64,000 nt of DNA from Schlesneria paludicola DSM 18645 (lineage in GTDB: Bacteria > Planctomycetota > Planctomycetia > Planctomycetales > Planctomycetaceae). Below, in pieces: positions 43,554 through 52,203 of this stretch. The position numbers and the translations under genes are program-made. Each line of letters opens with the position of its first letter. Position 1 is the stretch's first letter. The notes under the pieces are model-generated. The model had not been told where the DNA came from and did no database searches. It was given only the letters and a program-made list of their open reading frames with translations. The DNA lies in contig CAMAYU010000007.1 in NCBI GenBank assembly GCA_945862235.1, positions 1-64,000 on the forward strand. Reading direction: 5' to 3'.

Positions 43554-45161
43554 ATGATCCCGATTGTTGCGACGTATCGGCTGACGTGTGCTGCCGACGA
43601 AGTCGATCGTTTGAGTCGCGACATCGCGCTGGAGCAGACGGTTGAAATCCCCGAGTCACTCCTGATTTGTGATCGGCTGCGCGAGACCGTTGTTGGGCGA
43701 GTCGCGTGGATTACTCCGGTGCCGGACGTGTCGAATCAGTTCGACGCGGGGATCGAATACCCCGTCGATCTTGCGGCGGGTGGACTCGGCTCGCTGCTAA
43801 ATCTGGTCTACGGCAACATCTCGCTCAAACGTTGCACTCGCTTGATGGACGTGAGTCTGCCCGAGTCGTTGCTCAGCCAGTTTCGCGGACCCAATCAGGG
43901 CGTGACGGGACTGCGGCGGATGCTCGGAGTGTTCGGACGACCGTTGTTAGCGACGGCACTCAAGCCGCGAGGCTCCTCGCCGGAAGAGTTGGCGGCGTCC
44001 GCCAAGAAATTTGCGGCGGGCGGCGGTGATGTCGTGAAGGACGATCACAATCTGATCGACGCACGCTTCGATGACTTTCGGCGGCGGATCGAACTTTGTC
44101 AGCAGGCCGTTCTTTCAGGGAACCAAGCTTCGGGGCGAACGTGCCTCTACTTTCCAAATCTTGCCGGTCCCGCCAGCGAACTGGAACGTCGCGCCCGATT
44201 CTTGGTCGATCTGGGAGTGAAGGGCGTATTGATCGCGCCACTGATCGCCGGACTCGATCAGGTGCGACATCTGGCGGAGACCTTTCCGCTGATGTTTCTC
44301 GCTCATCCGACTTTCTCAGGCGCGTACTTTCACGATGCGAGCCATGGGATTGAACCGGGATTGTTGCTCGGAACGTTCTTTCGATTGGCGGGCTGTGACG
44401 CCACGATCTACCCGAACCTGGGCGGCCGCTTCTCGTTCTCGGCCGATGAATGCAGACATATTGCGGCTCGCGTCCTCGAACCGCTGGGACACCTAGCTCC
44501 CGCATGGCCCGCTCCGGCGGGAGGCATGTCGTTCAATAACATCGCTCAAATGGCCAGCGAGTCCGGTGCGGATGCGATGTTCCTGATCGGCGGCGCGTTG
44601 CTGGCGGACTCGACCGATTTGCGAGTCAGCACCGCCCGGTTCCAGTCGCGAATCGCGGAGTTGTTCCCGGCCTGTTCGTTCACGTCCAACGCGCTGGCGG
44701 AGTCGGGTTTGAAGTCGAGCGGTGAGTTCGTGTCCGCGTGCGAGTTGCCTGCGTCGGCATTGAAGACGCCGTTGCTGGAACACCTGCGTCACAGCGGTGA
44801 CTTCCGCTGGGAGGGCCGCCCACCGGTCGCCTACAAGATCAGCAGCGAGCTGCCGTTTCGGGAGGTCACCCGAACGGAACTGATCGGCACTGCGGGTGAA
44901 CAGTCGGAGTTCGATCTACGCTACTTCGAGATCGCACCAGGAGGCCATTCCAGCCTCGAACGGCACAACCACACGCACGTCATCATCGTCGCACGCGGTA
45001 CCGGAGTGTTGCTCAGCGGCGAGTCCCGACTCACGTTGAGCCAGTTCGATGTCGCTTACGTCCCACCGCAGCAGGTTCACCAATTGCGGAATGAATCGCC
45101 CGAACCGTTCGGCTTCTTCTGCATCGTCGATCACGACCGTGACCGGCCGATGGCTCCGTAG
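43554..45161 (+). CDS. RuBisCO-like protein (form IV) fused to a C-terminal cupin
   Basis: A 535-residue protein. Residues 1 to about 410 are a RuBisCO large-subunit fold: YRLTCAADEVDRLSRDIALE (N domain), then GNISLKRCTRLMDVSLPESL, ATALKPRG (Lys137, position of the catalytic KPK), KDDHNLID (162-168; true RuBisCO has KDDEN), FLAHPTFSGAYF (His251) and PAGGMSFNNI...GGALLAD (phosphate loops). KPR and KDDH instead of KPK and KDDE point to a form IV enzyme without carboxylase activity. Residues about 425-535 are a cupin: FEIAPGGHSSLERHNHTHVI (metal histidines 471-475), YVPPQQVHQL (His509) and FGFFCIVDHDRDRP (Cys523). Expected chemistry is enolase/isomerase-type, possibly in methylthioadenosine salvage; the fusion joins two proteins normally encoded separately. 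Confidence 0.88.
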   Translation: MIPIVATYRLTCAADEVDRLSRDIALEQTVEIPESLLICDRLRETVVGRVAWITPVPDVSNQFDAGIEYPVDLAAGGLGSLLNLVYGNISLKRCTRLMDVSLPESLLSQFRGPNQGVTGLRRMLGVFGRPLLATALKPRGSSPEELAASAKKFAAGGGDVVKDDHNLIDARFDDFRRRIELCQQAVLSGNQASGRTCLYFPNLAGPASELERRARFLVDLGVKGVLIAPLIAGLDQVRHLAETFPLMFLAHPTFSGAYFHDASHGIEPGLLLGTFFRLAGCDATIYPNLGGRFSFSADECRHIAARVLEPLGHLAPAWPAPAGGMSFNNIAQMASESGADAMFLIGGALLADSTDLRVSTARFQSRIAELFPACSFTSNALAESGLKSSGEFVSACELPASALKTPLLEHLRHSGDFRWEGRPPVAYKISSELPFREVTRTELIGTAGEQSEFDLRYFEIAPGGHSSLERHNHTHVIIVARGTGVLLSGESRLTLSQFDVAYVPPQQVHQLRNESPEPFGFFCIVDHDRDRPMAP

Positions 45162-45203
45162 AGCGGCCGTGATACCTCGCGCGGTTATGAATGAGTTGTT
45201 CTC

Positions 45204-45343
45204 GGCTCTGTTTTGAAACCCCACCGCGCTTGCCGGGGTGGTCTTCAGGCCTTTGCACGACACCCAAATCCGGCCGTCGTCGAGTAGTGCAAAACCGGAT
45301 TCCACCGGGACAAGCCCGGTGGGGTGAGTTTCAAAATACAGCC
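45204..45343. repeat. MITE-like palindrome of about 140 bp, copy 1
   Basis: The ends are GGCTCTGTTTTGAAAC and GTTTCAAAATACAGCC. Inside, CCACCG-GCTTGCCGGGGTGG-type arms and TTTGCAC / GTGCAAAA pair. It is clearly the same element as 60007-60150. Confidence 0.85.
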
Positions 45344-45372
45344 TAGTTTGTCGTCATCCCTAAGAATGGGGT

Positions 45373-45440
45373 TCTGTGAGCGGCACGGCGCTAGCCGCCG
45401 TTCGTTCACTACCGGCGACTAGCGCCGTGCCGCTCACAGA
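45373..45440. repeat. Perfect 22-bp-arm palindrome
   Basis: The left arm TCTGTGAGCGGCACGGCG-CTAG and its exact inverse CTAGCGCC-GTGCCGCTCACAGA pair without mismatch. The loop also contains CCGCCGTTCG...CCGGCGA, which can pair partly. Confidence 0.92.
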
Positions 45441-45772
45441 GTCAGTCCCAAAATCTCGGTTTGACAACGCACTAATCGAGCCGTACGAGGTGACGGATGT
45501 GGAACACCGGCGTCCGGTTCGACGGGCTGTGTCGGTTGTTCGACCTGCGGGCAGATTTCCGGTTCAGTCGATGTCGTCGAGTGCGATGTTTGGCGAATGG
45601 TCTCGGCCGTTTCGCCGATGAATGACAGATTGTGAGCCATTGGGGCGGATCGGTAGAGTAGTCTTCCGTCGGAGTCACACAGTCGAACGGTGCGAGAGTT
45701 CGGTCGGGCGTGCCATCCGAGAGCGGTGCAGCATCACCGAGAGCGTTCAACCTCACGCGGTACACGCTGACA

Positions 45773-45829
45773 CTAACCCGAAGCGTAAGCGCGGATGCAA
45801 CACACGTCCTCGCTTACGCTTCGGGTTAG
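45773..45829. repeat. ACCAACCCGAAGCG-family palindrome (19-bp perfect arms)
   Basis: CTAACCCGAAGCGTAAGCG and CGCTTACGCTTCGGGTTAG pair exactly. It lies about 60 bases upstream of the HTH/acidic-repeat gene. The whole 730-base gap 45162-45891 is repeats plus short unconvincing ORFs. Confidence 0.92.
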
Positions 45830-45891
45830 GATGAAATGTGCCATCCTCATCCGTGAGCGGTATATCCATTTTCGAGCGGAGTTCGGTCAAC

Positions 45892-47520
45892 ATGGCAGCC
45901 AACAAGAAGTATCTAAGTCTGGAAGAGGCTGCCGCGCTGCTGAAGCTCAGAAACGACGAGCTGATTCGGTTCCGCGAGAAAGGCGACATTCGCGGTTTCG
46001 CGGATCGCGGCAGCTGGAAGTTCAAGGCCGACGACGTTGAGGAATTCCGCCGACGACGCCAGCCCGACTCTGATCCCGATATGCCGATCATGGATGACGA
46101 TGATCTCGGCGAACGCTTGATGAGCGACCCGGAACTGCAGATTTCGAGTAGCTCCGAGAACGCGCTCGATGAGGACGACGAACTGGGGCGGCAAGCGACC
46201 ATCATCCGCAAGGGGCGTGAAAGCACTTCGGACAGTGACGTGCGGCTGGTCTTGGACGATGGTTTGAAAGACCGTCTGACCGGAAGCAGCGGCGAATTGC
46301 CCGTCATCGACATGGGCAATTCAGACAGTGATGTGCGGTTGGTGAGTGATTCGGGGGCCAAGCTGCGTCCCGACTCCGACAGCGATGTCAAACTCGTGAA
46401 TCCGTCCGGTCTTGGCAGCATCGCGGGACTGAGTGACTCCGACAGCGATGTGCGTCTTGCTCCGTTGTCAGGCGACCGCAATCCCAGTGGCATGGGATCT
46501 GGGCACCGAACCGACAGCGAGATCGCGTTGATCCAACCCAGGTCTCAATCGGCGGGCAGTGGTGTCGGCAACGATGCCCTCGACTTCAATTTGGTCGATG
46601 ACGGCCCCGGAGCGTCCGCACTGTTGGACGATGACGACGTGGGAATCGTGCTGCCCGGTGACAGCGGGATCGCATTGAGCGGCGACAGCGGCATTCAACT
46701 TCGCAAGCCAGCCGACAGTGGGATTCTGCTGGAAGGTGACGACAGTGGAATCAGGCTGAGTACCGGCGACAGTAGTCTCAAGCTGGGTGGCGATAGTGGA
46801 TTTCGACTCGCTCCGTTGGGTGGCAGCAGCGTCAAGTTGAAGGGCAACAGCAGCATCAAGCTCAAGGGAGGAAGCAGCAAGAATCTCAAAGGGCGTCAGG
46901 CGGCCGATGACCTCGGCTCGACCGCCCCGATGTTGCTCGCCTCGGGTGACGACGACGACCTGAACTCCACGTCGCCGATGCTACTCAGCAACGACGATGA
47001 CTTGAGCAGCACGGACCTCGAAATGCCGATGTTTTCGGCGGATGATGGCGGTTCAGGCACGACCGGTGGTCGCACCGCATCGATCGTCATGTTCGACGAC
47101 GACGACGACGATAACGCGACCGGGACGCCGAAGAAGACCGGCGGTAAGAAGTCATCCAGTGATTCGGGATTCGATTTCGACGACGAAGCGGACGAAGAAC
47201 TCGAAGTCAGCGACGAAGTTCTCGGTGAAGATGACGAACTCGAAGACCTCGACGCGTTCGATTCGGACGACGACGAGTTCGACGAATCGTTTGAATCGGG
47301 AGCCAGTCAGCTTGGATTCGGCAAGCGCCAGGACAGGATCGTCGTGCCGCAAGAGGCCGAGTGGGGAACAGGCTTCTTCCTCGGCTTGCTCGCTTCGACC
47401 TTCGTCCTGATGGTCGGTGCCTTACTATCTGTGGACCTGCTCCGCACCACCTGGGCTGGCAGTGAATCGTCGGTCTATCAGGGCGAGTTCATCGGGTTAT
47501 TCGCAGGCTTGTTCCAGTAA
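45892..47520 (+). CDS. HTH protein with acidic repeats and C-terminal membrane segments
   Basis: A 542-residue protein from the ATG at 45892 (GGAG upstream; the track start at 45838 is an extension). Residues 1-55 are a MerR/excisionase-type winged helix: KYLSLEEAAALLKLRNDELI and WKFKADDVEEFRRRR. Residues about 60-490 are strongly acidic and repetitive: SDSDVRLV-like units (4-5 copies), GDSGI-L units (5-6 copies), KLKG-SS units and runs of Asp. The C-terminus is hydrophobic (GFFLGLLASTFVLMVGALLS, FIGLFAGLFQ), consistent with membrane anchoring. Similar helix-turn-helix proteins occur in planctomycetes; function unknown. A DNA- or protein-tethering role at the membrane is inference. Confidence 0.8.
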   Translation: MAANKKYLSLEEAAALLKLRNDELIRFREKGDIRGFADRGSWKFKADDVEEFRRRRQPDSDPDMPIMDDDDLGERLMSDPELQISSSSENALDEDDELGRQATIIRKGRESTSDSDVRLVLDDGLKDRLTGSSGELPVIDMGNSDSDVRLVSDSGAKLRPDSDSDVKLVNPSGLGSIAGLSDSDSDVRLAPLSGDRNPSGMGSGHRTDSEIALIQPRSQSAGSGVGNDALDFNLVDDGPGASALLDDDDVGIVLPGDSGIALSGDSGIQLRKPADSGILLEGDDSGIRLSTGDSSLKLGGDSGFRLAPLGGSSVKLKGNSSIKLKGGSSKNLKGRQAADDLGSTAPMLLASGDDDDLNSTSPMLLSNDDDLSSTDLEMPMFSADDGGSGTTGGRTASIVMFDDDDDDNATGTPKKTGGKKSSSDSGFDFDDEADEELEVSDEVLGEDDELEDLDAFDSDDDEFDESFESGASQLGFGKRQDRIVVPQEAEWGTGFFLGLLASTFVLMVGALLSVDLLRTTWAGSESSVYQGEFIGLFAGLFQ

Positions 47521-47554
47521 CACGAGCCGCACACGGCAACAGGGAACGGACGTA

Positions 47555-47587
47555 GGACGGGCAATCTTGCCCGTCCTCTTTTTCTTT
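47555..47587 (+). terminator. Rho-independent terminator of the HTH/acidic-repeat gene
   Basis: GGACGGGCAA-TC-TTGCCCGTCC is a near-perfect hairpin followed by TCTTTTTCTTT, 35 bases after the stop codon. Confidence 0.88.
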
Positions 47588-47620
47588 AGGAACGGGTTCC
47601 GCTTCGTTTCACGGCCTATC

Positions 47621-47717
47621 AGCCTGAAGAAAAGCGTAGGGTAAGCGTCTGGCTTGCCCTTTTTTCGACTGCAATCACGGGCAAGCCAGACGCTTACCCT
47701 ACGCTTTTCTTCAGGCT
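47621..47717. repeat. Palindrome with 39-bp perfect arms
   Basis: The left arm starts AGCCTGAAGAAAAGCGTAGG and ends GTCTGGCTTGCCC. The right arm (47679-47717) is its exact inverse, with a 19-base loop. The core TAGGGTAAGCGTCTGGCTTGCC is shared with 8455-8531. The rest of the gap (47718-48108) shows no gene. Confidence 0.95.
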
Positions 47718-48108
47718 GTTTGTCTGCTCGTGGCGACGGCCATCGACGATGGCTACGGCAGGTTTTGCCGCAGTCGAATCACTGCCGATGCCTTCCTTGG
47801 GATTCCTGCTCGTGAACCGGGAGTTTCGCTGAAGACTCCTCTTGGCGAGGCTTTGGTCGGCTTCTATAAACCGCCCCCTCAGCCGTTCCAGCCGGAAGGC
47901 GACCATCGCGGGAACTTTGGTCGCGCTCCTGGATTGGCTGTCCTGTCAGCGGGTTTTCTCCCCAGTTCAATCTCATCCACTGTTCGATGGCGGTTTCGTC
48001 ACGACGCTTGCGCGTCGCAGTGCGGTCGTTTGCATATTTGAAGTGCATTCGGTCGCCACGCGGCTTGCTCGATGGTCGTGGACCGCGCCTGTCGCCCAGG
48101 AGTTCTCG

Positions 48109-48942
48109 ATGTCTCAACGAAGTCGGACTTGTTTGTTGTTGGCCATGTCACTCTCGCTGATGGCACCACTCGGTTGCCGTCACGCGCCCCGAAACGCTCT
48201 CCAGCAGAGTCAGCTTAGGGCGCATCAGCTCTATCAGCAGAACCGTGCTCTCGCGATGGAGCGGAACGGGATCGGAATGAGCCAGGCGGAGCTTGCCGCC
48301 GATCGCGCTCGGTTGGAGCAGCAATACATCGCGACTAAGCAAAGCTTGGATGCCGCCAACGCGCGGCTCGAAAACATGCAGGCATCCAATGGACAGCTCG
48401 AAGACCGCGTGAAGAACATGCTGATGAGCAACCGTCCCGGCACGAACCCGCTCTCCGAAGATGCGACTTTGCGGATGAAGAAGCTCAAGGAGAAGTACCC
48501 CGAGTTTGAGTTCGATCCATCCACCGGAGTCAGCAAGTTCTCAACCGACTTGCTGTTCAACTCGGGCAGCGATGACGTTCGCCCGGAAGCGATGAAGGTG
48601 CTGCAAGAGTTCGCGTCGATCATGAACCAGTCGGACGCTCGTCACCTGAAGGTGCTGGTCTCTGGTCACACCGACGATCGACCGGTCGCGAAGAAAGCGA
48701 CTCAGGACAAGCACGGCGACAACATGGGGCTGTCGGCTCACCGCGGCTTGACCGTTGTGCGTGCTTTGAGAAAGTCGGGGATTGACGAAAAACGGATGGG
48801 CGTCTCGGGCTACGGGATGCACCAGCCAGTTGAGCCGAACAAAACCGAAGCCTCTCGCTCGAAGAACCGCCGCGTGGAAATCTACGTCCTCGCCCCGGAT
48901 GCGTCGGTCGCCGGATGGGATCCGGATTCGGAAATGCGATAA
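48109..48942 (+). CDS. OmpA-family peptidoglycan-binding lipoprotein
   Basis: A 277-residue protein from the ATG at 48109 (AGGAG upstream). The signal peptide ends MAPLGC-RH, a slightly atypical lipobox. Residues about 35-115 are a coiled coil (AADRARLEQQYIATKQSLDA). The OmpA C-terminal domain follows: FSTDLLFNSGSDDVRPEAMK, LVSGHTDDRPVAKKA, LSAHRGLTVVRALRKSGID, RMGVSGYGMHQPVE and SRSKNRRVEIYVL. It anchors the outer membrane to peptidoglycan, like Pal, in line with the mur genes in the window. A strong terminator follows. Confidence 0.92.
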   Translation: MSQRSRTCLLLAMSLSLMAPLGCRHAPRNALQQSQLRAHQLYQQNRALAMERNGIGMSQAELAADRARLEQQYIATKQSLDAANARLENMQASNGQLEDRVKNMLMSNRPGTNPLSEDATLRMKKLKEKYPEFEFDPSTGVSKFSTDLLFNSGSDDVRPEAMKVLQEFASIMNQSDARHLKVLVSGHTDDRPVAKKATQDKHGDNMGLSAHRGLTVVRALRKSGIDEKRMGVSGYGMHQPVEPNKTEASRSKNRRVEIYVLAPDASVAGWDPDSEMR

Positions 48943-49014
48943 ACGTTAATGCCATGCGTGAACGAGAGCGACCACACCTGAGTGACTCTCAAGAACAAAC
49001 AGCACCCAAAACCA

Positions 49015-49054
49015 ACAGCCCGATGACTTGCGAGTCGTCGGGCTGTTTTGTTTT
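49015..49054 (+). terminator. Rho-independent terminator of the OmpA-like gene
   Basis: ACAGCCCGATGACT-TGCG-AGTCGTCGGGCTGT (one G-U pair) is followed by TTTTGTTTT, about 70 bases past the stop. Confidence 0.9.
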
Positions 49055-49078
49055 CACGACGCGGTATTTGGTGGGACA

Positions 49079-49417
49079 TCACGCCGACTTCGCCAAGGAG
49101 GTCTCTTCGGTGAGTTGGTCTTCATCGTCAGCAGCCTTTCCCGACAAAGCCTGCTTGCCTTGCGACGTCAGTTGATACCGCATCCCGGCGTCACGACCCG
49201 CGAGATCGAACTTGAGGAACCCGAATGCGATCAGCTTGCCATGAATGGCGGGCAACTTCGCGGACTCAATCGCCTCGAGTTCGGTCACACGAGGAATCCA
49301 GCCGTCAAACTCGGGCGATCGTTCGCGTGACTCAGCTTGCAGGTCGTGATAGACCTTGAGCGCTGTCCGCCACTCGGGGTTTCGTCGCAACTGTTCGAGG
49401 TCAAAGTCGTCGATCAT
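49079..49417 (-). CDS. Hypothetical protein
   Basis: A 112-residue acidic protein from the ATG at 49417 (MIDDFDLEQLRRNPEWRTAL); the track start at 49471 adds an unlikely leader. The C-terminal part (LIAFGFLKFDLAGRDAGMRY, QLTSQGKQAL) resembles a winged-helix or MarR-like wing. I do not recognise a family. It lies 180 bases downstream of the HD hydrolase on the same strand. Confidence 0.65.
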   Translation of the reverse strand: MIDDFDLEQLRRNPEWRTALKVYHDLQAESRERSPEFDGWIPRVTELEAIESAKLPAIHGKLIAFGFLKFDLAGRDAGMRYQLTSQGKQALSGKAADDEDQLTEETSLAKSA

Positions 49418-49597
49418 GCCGTTGGTATCGGCCCGACTTTGCAGAGCCAGCCAGCACCAGCGGGACCGCACGCAGGACCATACTACTCGCCATGACCCTT
49501 CGATTCGGAGCGACCGGAATGATCGGACGAGTCACCTTGGCGAGCCGTCTCGCCAAGCGGGAGCGGCAGTCAACGCCGAATGCCCACTCCGCAAACT

Positions 49598-51004
49598 TCA
49601 CATGTTTGTCTTCGCATCGGAGGCTTCGCCGAGGACCGCGTTCAACGCGGTGTTGAGCACGCTGTCGTGGCGGTGGTCTTTTGAGTAGATGCGGAAGACG
49701 CAGAAACTGACGGGGAGTGCGCGGAACAGGTCGTCGTCGGAAAGTTCCTGCGGCGAGCCGACAGCCGGATCGAGCAGGTAATTCTGACCGCCTGCCGGGA
49801 GGCGACCGCTCGGGCGGTGATAGTGCTTGGCCACGTCGATCTTGAGCGGAAGTTCCTTCAAGTCGGCAGGCATTCGTTCGCGGACTCGCTTCAGGACGAG
49901 ATCGGGTTCGGAAATGATCGACGTTCGTTCGGCGCTGCCCGAGTGGAAGTTGAGCGTTCGCTCGCAGGCCATCTTCCACGTCACTTCGCGTCGCAGGATT
50001 TGCTGCCAACGATCGCCAAGTTCCTTCAACACGGGATCGGTTGCGTCGGCCCAGCGATGGACATCGACAAGGAACGACGATTCGGTGAACTTGCGGTAGG
50101 CATCGAGCTTGTCGAGCGGGTTGCCTTGGAACAAGCGCGGCATCGTTTCGGGGAAGAGTTCTTCGAGCGAGAGATCGACCGCGCGAACGGTGCGATGGAA
50201 GTAGACCGTGCGGAAGAGATTGGCGCGCGTTTCGATGAAGTTGATCAGCGTCGGCAGCCCGCGCGCGTGGATCGTCAGACCGGCCGAAGTGAAGAACGTG
50301 TAGTGCAGAATCCGATTCAGATCGAACGCCTTTGTGTTGTAGCCGGTCATGTAGGCGTCGCGTAGCACGAAGTCCATGTTGTCCACCGTGTAGATGCCGC
50401 TGAACATCGACCGCAGTTTTCTCAGCCAGTCGGGATGTCCTTCTTCGGCGGCGGCGTCTCGTTTGGGGCGACGGATCAGCCATGCGATCTGGTGCGGGTC
50501 GAGTTCTTCGAGCGGCGACAACTTGCCGCTCGGGTTGCGGCGGATGCGACGGAGCAAGTCACCCAATTCCTGTTCGATCACCGCTCCACCGATGTCTTCA
50601 TGCGTGACACCGAACTGGTCGAGATAGTGATCGTCGAAGAAGTGCCCGAACGGGCCGTGCCCGACATCGTGCAAGAGGGCCGCCATGCGGAGCAGACTTT
50701 CGACGTAAGCCCGACTCGGCACATTGCGGGTCGAATCGCAGAGCGACTCGTACCAATGTTCGATTGCCACCGACGCGAGGTGCATCGCGCCGAGGATGTG
50801 TTGAAACCGCATGTGCTCGGCGGACGGAAAGACCCACCACGCCGTCTGAAGCTGGTGAATCTGCCTCATCCGCTGGACCCACGGATGGTCGATCACGTCC
50901 TGCTCGGCCACTTCACCCTCGGGCAATCCGGATCGGGCGATGAACGGGATGTACCCGTGAATCGGATCGTGCGAGAGGCTTTCGTTGATGAAATCACGCG
51001 GCAT
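49598..51004 (-). CDS. HD-domain phosphohydrolase (SAMHD1/dGTPase-like)
   Basis: A 468-residue protein. The HD-superfamily metal site is visible: RMRQIHQLQTAWWVFPSAEH, MRFQHILGAMHLA and LLHDVGHGPFGHFFDDHY (His-Asp pair). Later TVDNMDFVLRDAYMTGYNT matches the segment following the HD core in SAMHD1-like proteins. Such enzymes hydrolyse dNTPs or related nucleotides; substrate and allostery cannot be read here. It could belong to nucleotide-pool control or phage defence, but its neighbours give no defence context. Confidence 0.88.
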   Translation of the reverse strand: MPRDFINESLSHDPIHGYIPFIARSGLPEGEVAEQDVIDHPWVQRMRQIHQLQTAWWVFPSAEHMRFQHILGAMHLASVAIEHWYESLCDSTRNVPSRAYVESLLRMAALLHDVGHGPFGHFFDDHYLDQFGVTHEDIGGAVIEQELGDLLRRIRRNPSGKLSPLEELDPHQIAWLIRRPKRDAAAEEGHPDWLRKLRSMFSGIYTVDNMDFVLRDAYMTGYNTKAFDLNRILHYTFFTSAGLTIHARGLPTLINFIETRANLFRTVYFHRTVRAVDLSLEELFPETMPRLFQGNPLDKLDAYRKFTESSFLVDVHRWADATDPVLKELGDRWQQILRREVTWKMACERTLNFHSGSAERTSIISEPDLVLKRVRERMPADLKELPLKIDVAKHYHRPSGRLPAGGQNYLLDPAVGSPQELSDDDLFRALPVSFCVFRIYSKDHRHDSVLNTALNAVLGEASDAKTNM

Positions 51005-51170
51005 CGGCGGACCTTGAAGGGAGTAAGGAATCAGGAGGCAGGATACAGGAGTCAGAAGTGGGCAGACAGGGAAGCTGGCCTCCTTCGGCCTGACTTAAAG
51101 GGTTCTTCCGTTCCCTCTGAGGACACTCGTTGGTGAGGAACAGGCAGTCCCCTGCACTACCGTAATCCCG

Positions 51171-51236
51171 TCGCTCCGTGTGATGAGCCGTTCACAATTG
51201 GACACCCGATCTTACAAGGCTCATCACGCGGAGCGA
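51171..51236. repeat. Palindrome (TCGCTCCGTGTGATGAGCC arms)
   Basis: The 19-bp arms pair with one mismatch around a 28-base loop. The CGCTCCG(C/T)GTGA core resembles that of 28194-28320. It lies between the DUF2071 stop and the HD hydrolase start. Confidence 0.85.
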
Positions 51237-51254
51237 TGATGACTACCCTGAGCA

Positions 51255-51983
51255 TCAATTTGAGCAGCACAGGTCCGATTGGCTGTGCCATTCGTGCTCG
51301 ATGTCGCGCATCAGCAGGGCGCAGTCGAACTCGATCGAACCTTTGGGGAAGAGGGACTCGTCGTCGAAGAAGCTGGAGCGGACTTCTTCGACGGCCAATG
51401 GCTCGATCGACCAATTGCGGCAGCGGAGTTCAAGGCCCTGAAACCGCGCGGCATCGTGCGTGGCCGAGTAGCCCAGCGCCCCGGCCTGATAGAACGCGGA
51501 TGCATCTTCCAGTGTCTGGAACATCGACGACGCGGGGAGCCCGTCCGTGCGATGGCCTGTGACGGACATCGACGTATCGCGGTCATCACTCTGCAATGCG
51601 ACCACGAAGTGATCGGCGGTCTCTTTTACCGTGAAGGAGGCGTGGTTTTGGAGGCCAGGAAAAACGCGACCGCCTGCCAAAGTGTTGAGCCACGAACTCG
51701 TGTCGCGCCGACGCACGTAAACCCCCTCGCGCGTCGTGCCGTTGTCGTCCCACTCGACCGCTGTTCGATGTGCAGCGTTCTCGGAAGAGAGGCCGCACCA
51801 CTTGGGTAGGAACGCCGGACGAACCTGCTTCAACCGAATCAGACAAATTCCGACGCTGCCCGTCCCACCAACCACTTTCGGCCGAAAGGGGGCAGGCAAG
51901 AGCGGCGCGAGGACTCGTGGATCGACCCGGTAGTTGACGAGGATCCTGCGATCAATGACACCGCGAATGACGGGACATTTCAT
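51255..51983 (-). CDS. DUF2071 (YqjF-type) protein
   Basis: A 242-residue protein. The track ORF begins at 52310, but the real start is the ATG at 51983 (MKCPVIRGVIDRRILVNYRV, CGGAG upstream). It carries family-typical VDPRVLAPLLPAPFRPKVVG, VGICLIRLKQVRPAFLP, EGVYVRRRDTSSWLNTLAGG and FPKGSIEFDCALLMRDIEHE. The fold is related to acetoacetate decarboxylase; the reaction is unknown. It is divergent from ffh. Confidence 0.85.
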   Translation of the reverse strand: MKCPVIRGVIDRRILVNYRVDPRVLAPLLPAPFRPKVVGGTGSVGICLIRLKQVRPAFLPKWCGLSSENAAHRTAVEWDDNGTTREGVYVRRRDTSSWLNTLAGGRVFPGLQNHASFTVKETADHFVVALQSDDRDTSMSVTGHRTDGLPASSMFQTLEDASAFYQAGALGYSATHDAARFQGLELRCRNWSIEPLAVEEVRSSFFDDESLFPKGSIEFDCALLMRDIEHEWHSQSDLCCSN

Positions 51984-52067
51984 GAGTATGTTCTCCGGGG
52001 AGCAGACAGTAATTGCGGAGGAAGCATAACGACGCGGGTCATTTCGGGGGGCATTCAAGGGGTTTGG

Positions 52068-52096
52068 TTGCGAAAGGCTGGGGCGACTCTTATAGT
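52068..52096 (+). promoter_or_regulatory. Sigma70-type promoter for the ffh operon
   Basis: TTGCGA (52068-52073), a 17-base spacer and TATAGT (52091-52096) lie about 100 bases before the ffh start. Confidence 0.6.
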
Positions 52097-52203
52097 TCCC
52101 GCCCTTGTTCCGGCTCCTGAGGCGTTGATTCGCCTTGGATCGCCCCTCGCGGGACGCCGTGCCTGTGCACGCTCCGGACCTTTTTGAACCTGAGTGAACC
52201 TTC

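Noticed and set aside
45434-45770. Minus-strand peptide CDSDGRLLYRSAPMAHNLSF in the gap before the HTH gene
   Set aside because: It looks protein-like over about 30 residues but lacks a start codon and ribosome site and quickly becomes Pro-rich; at best an unidentifiable relic.
49598-51004. HD hydrolase as part of an anti-phage defence island
   Set aside because: Neighbours are housekeeping or hypothetical genes, with no restriction, CBASS, retron or toxin-antitoxin partner; a nucleotide-pool role is at least as likely.
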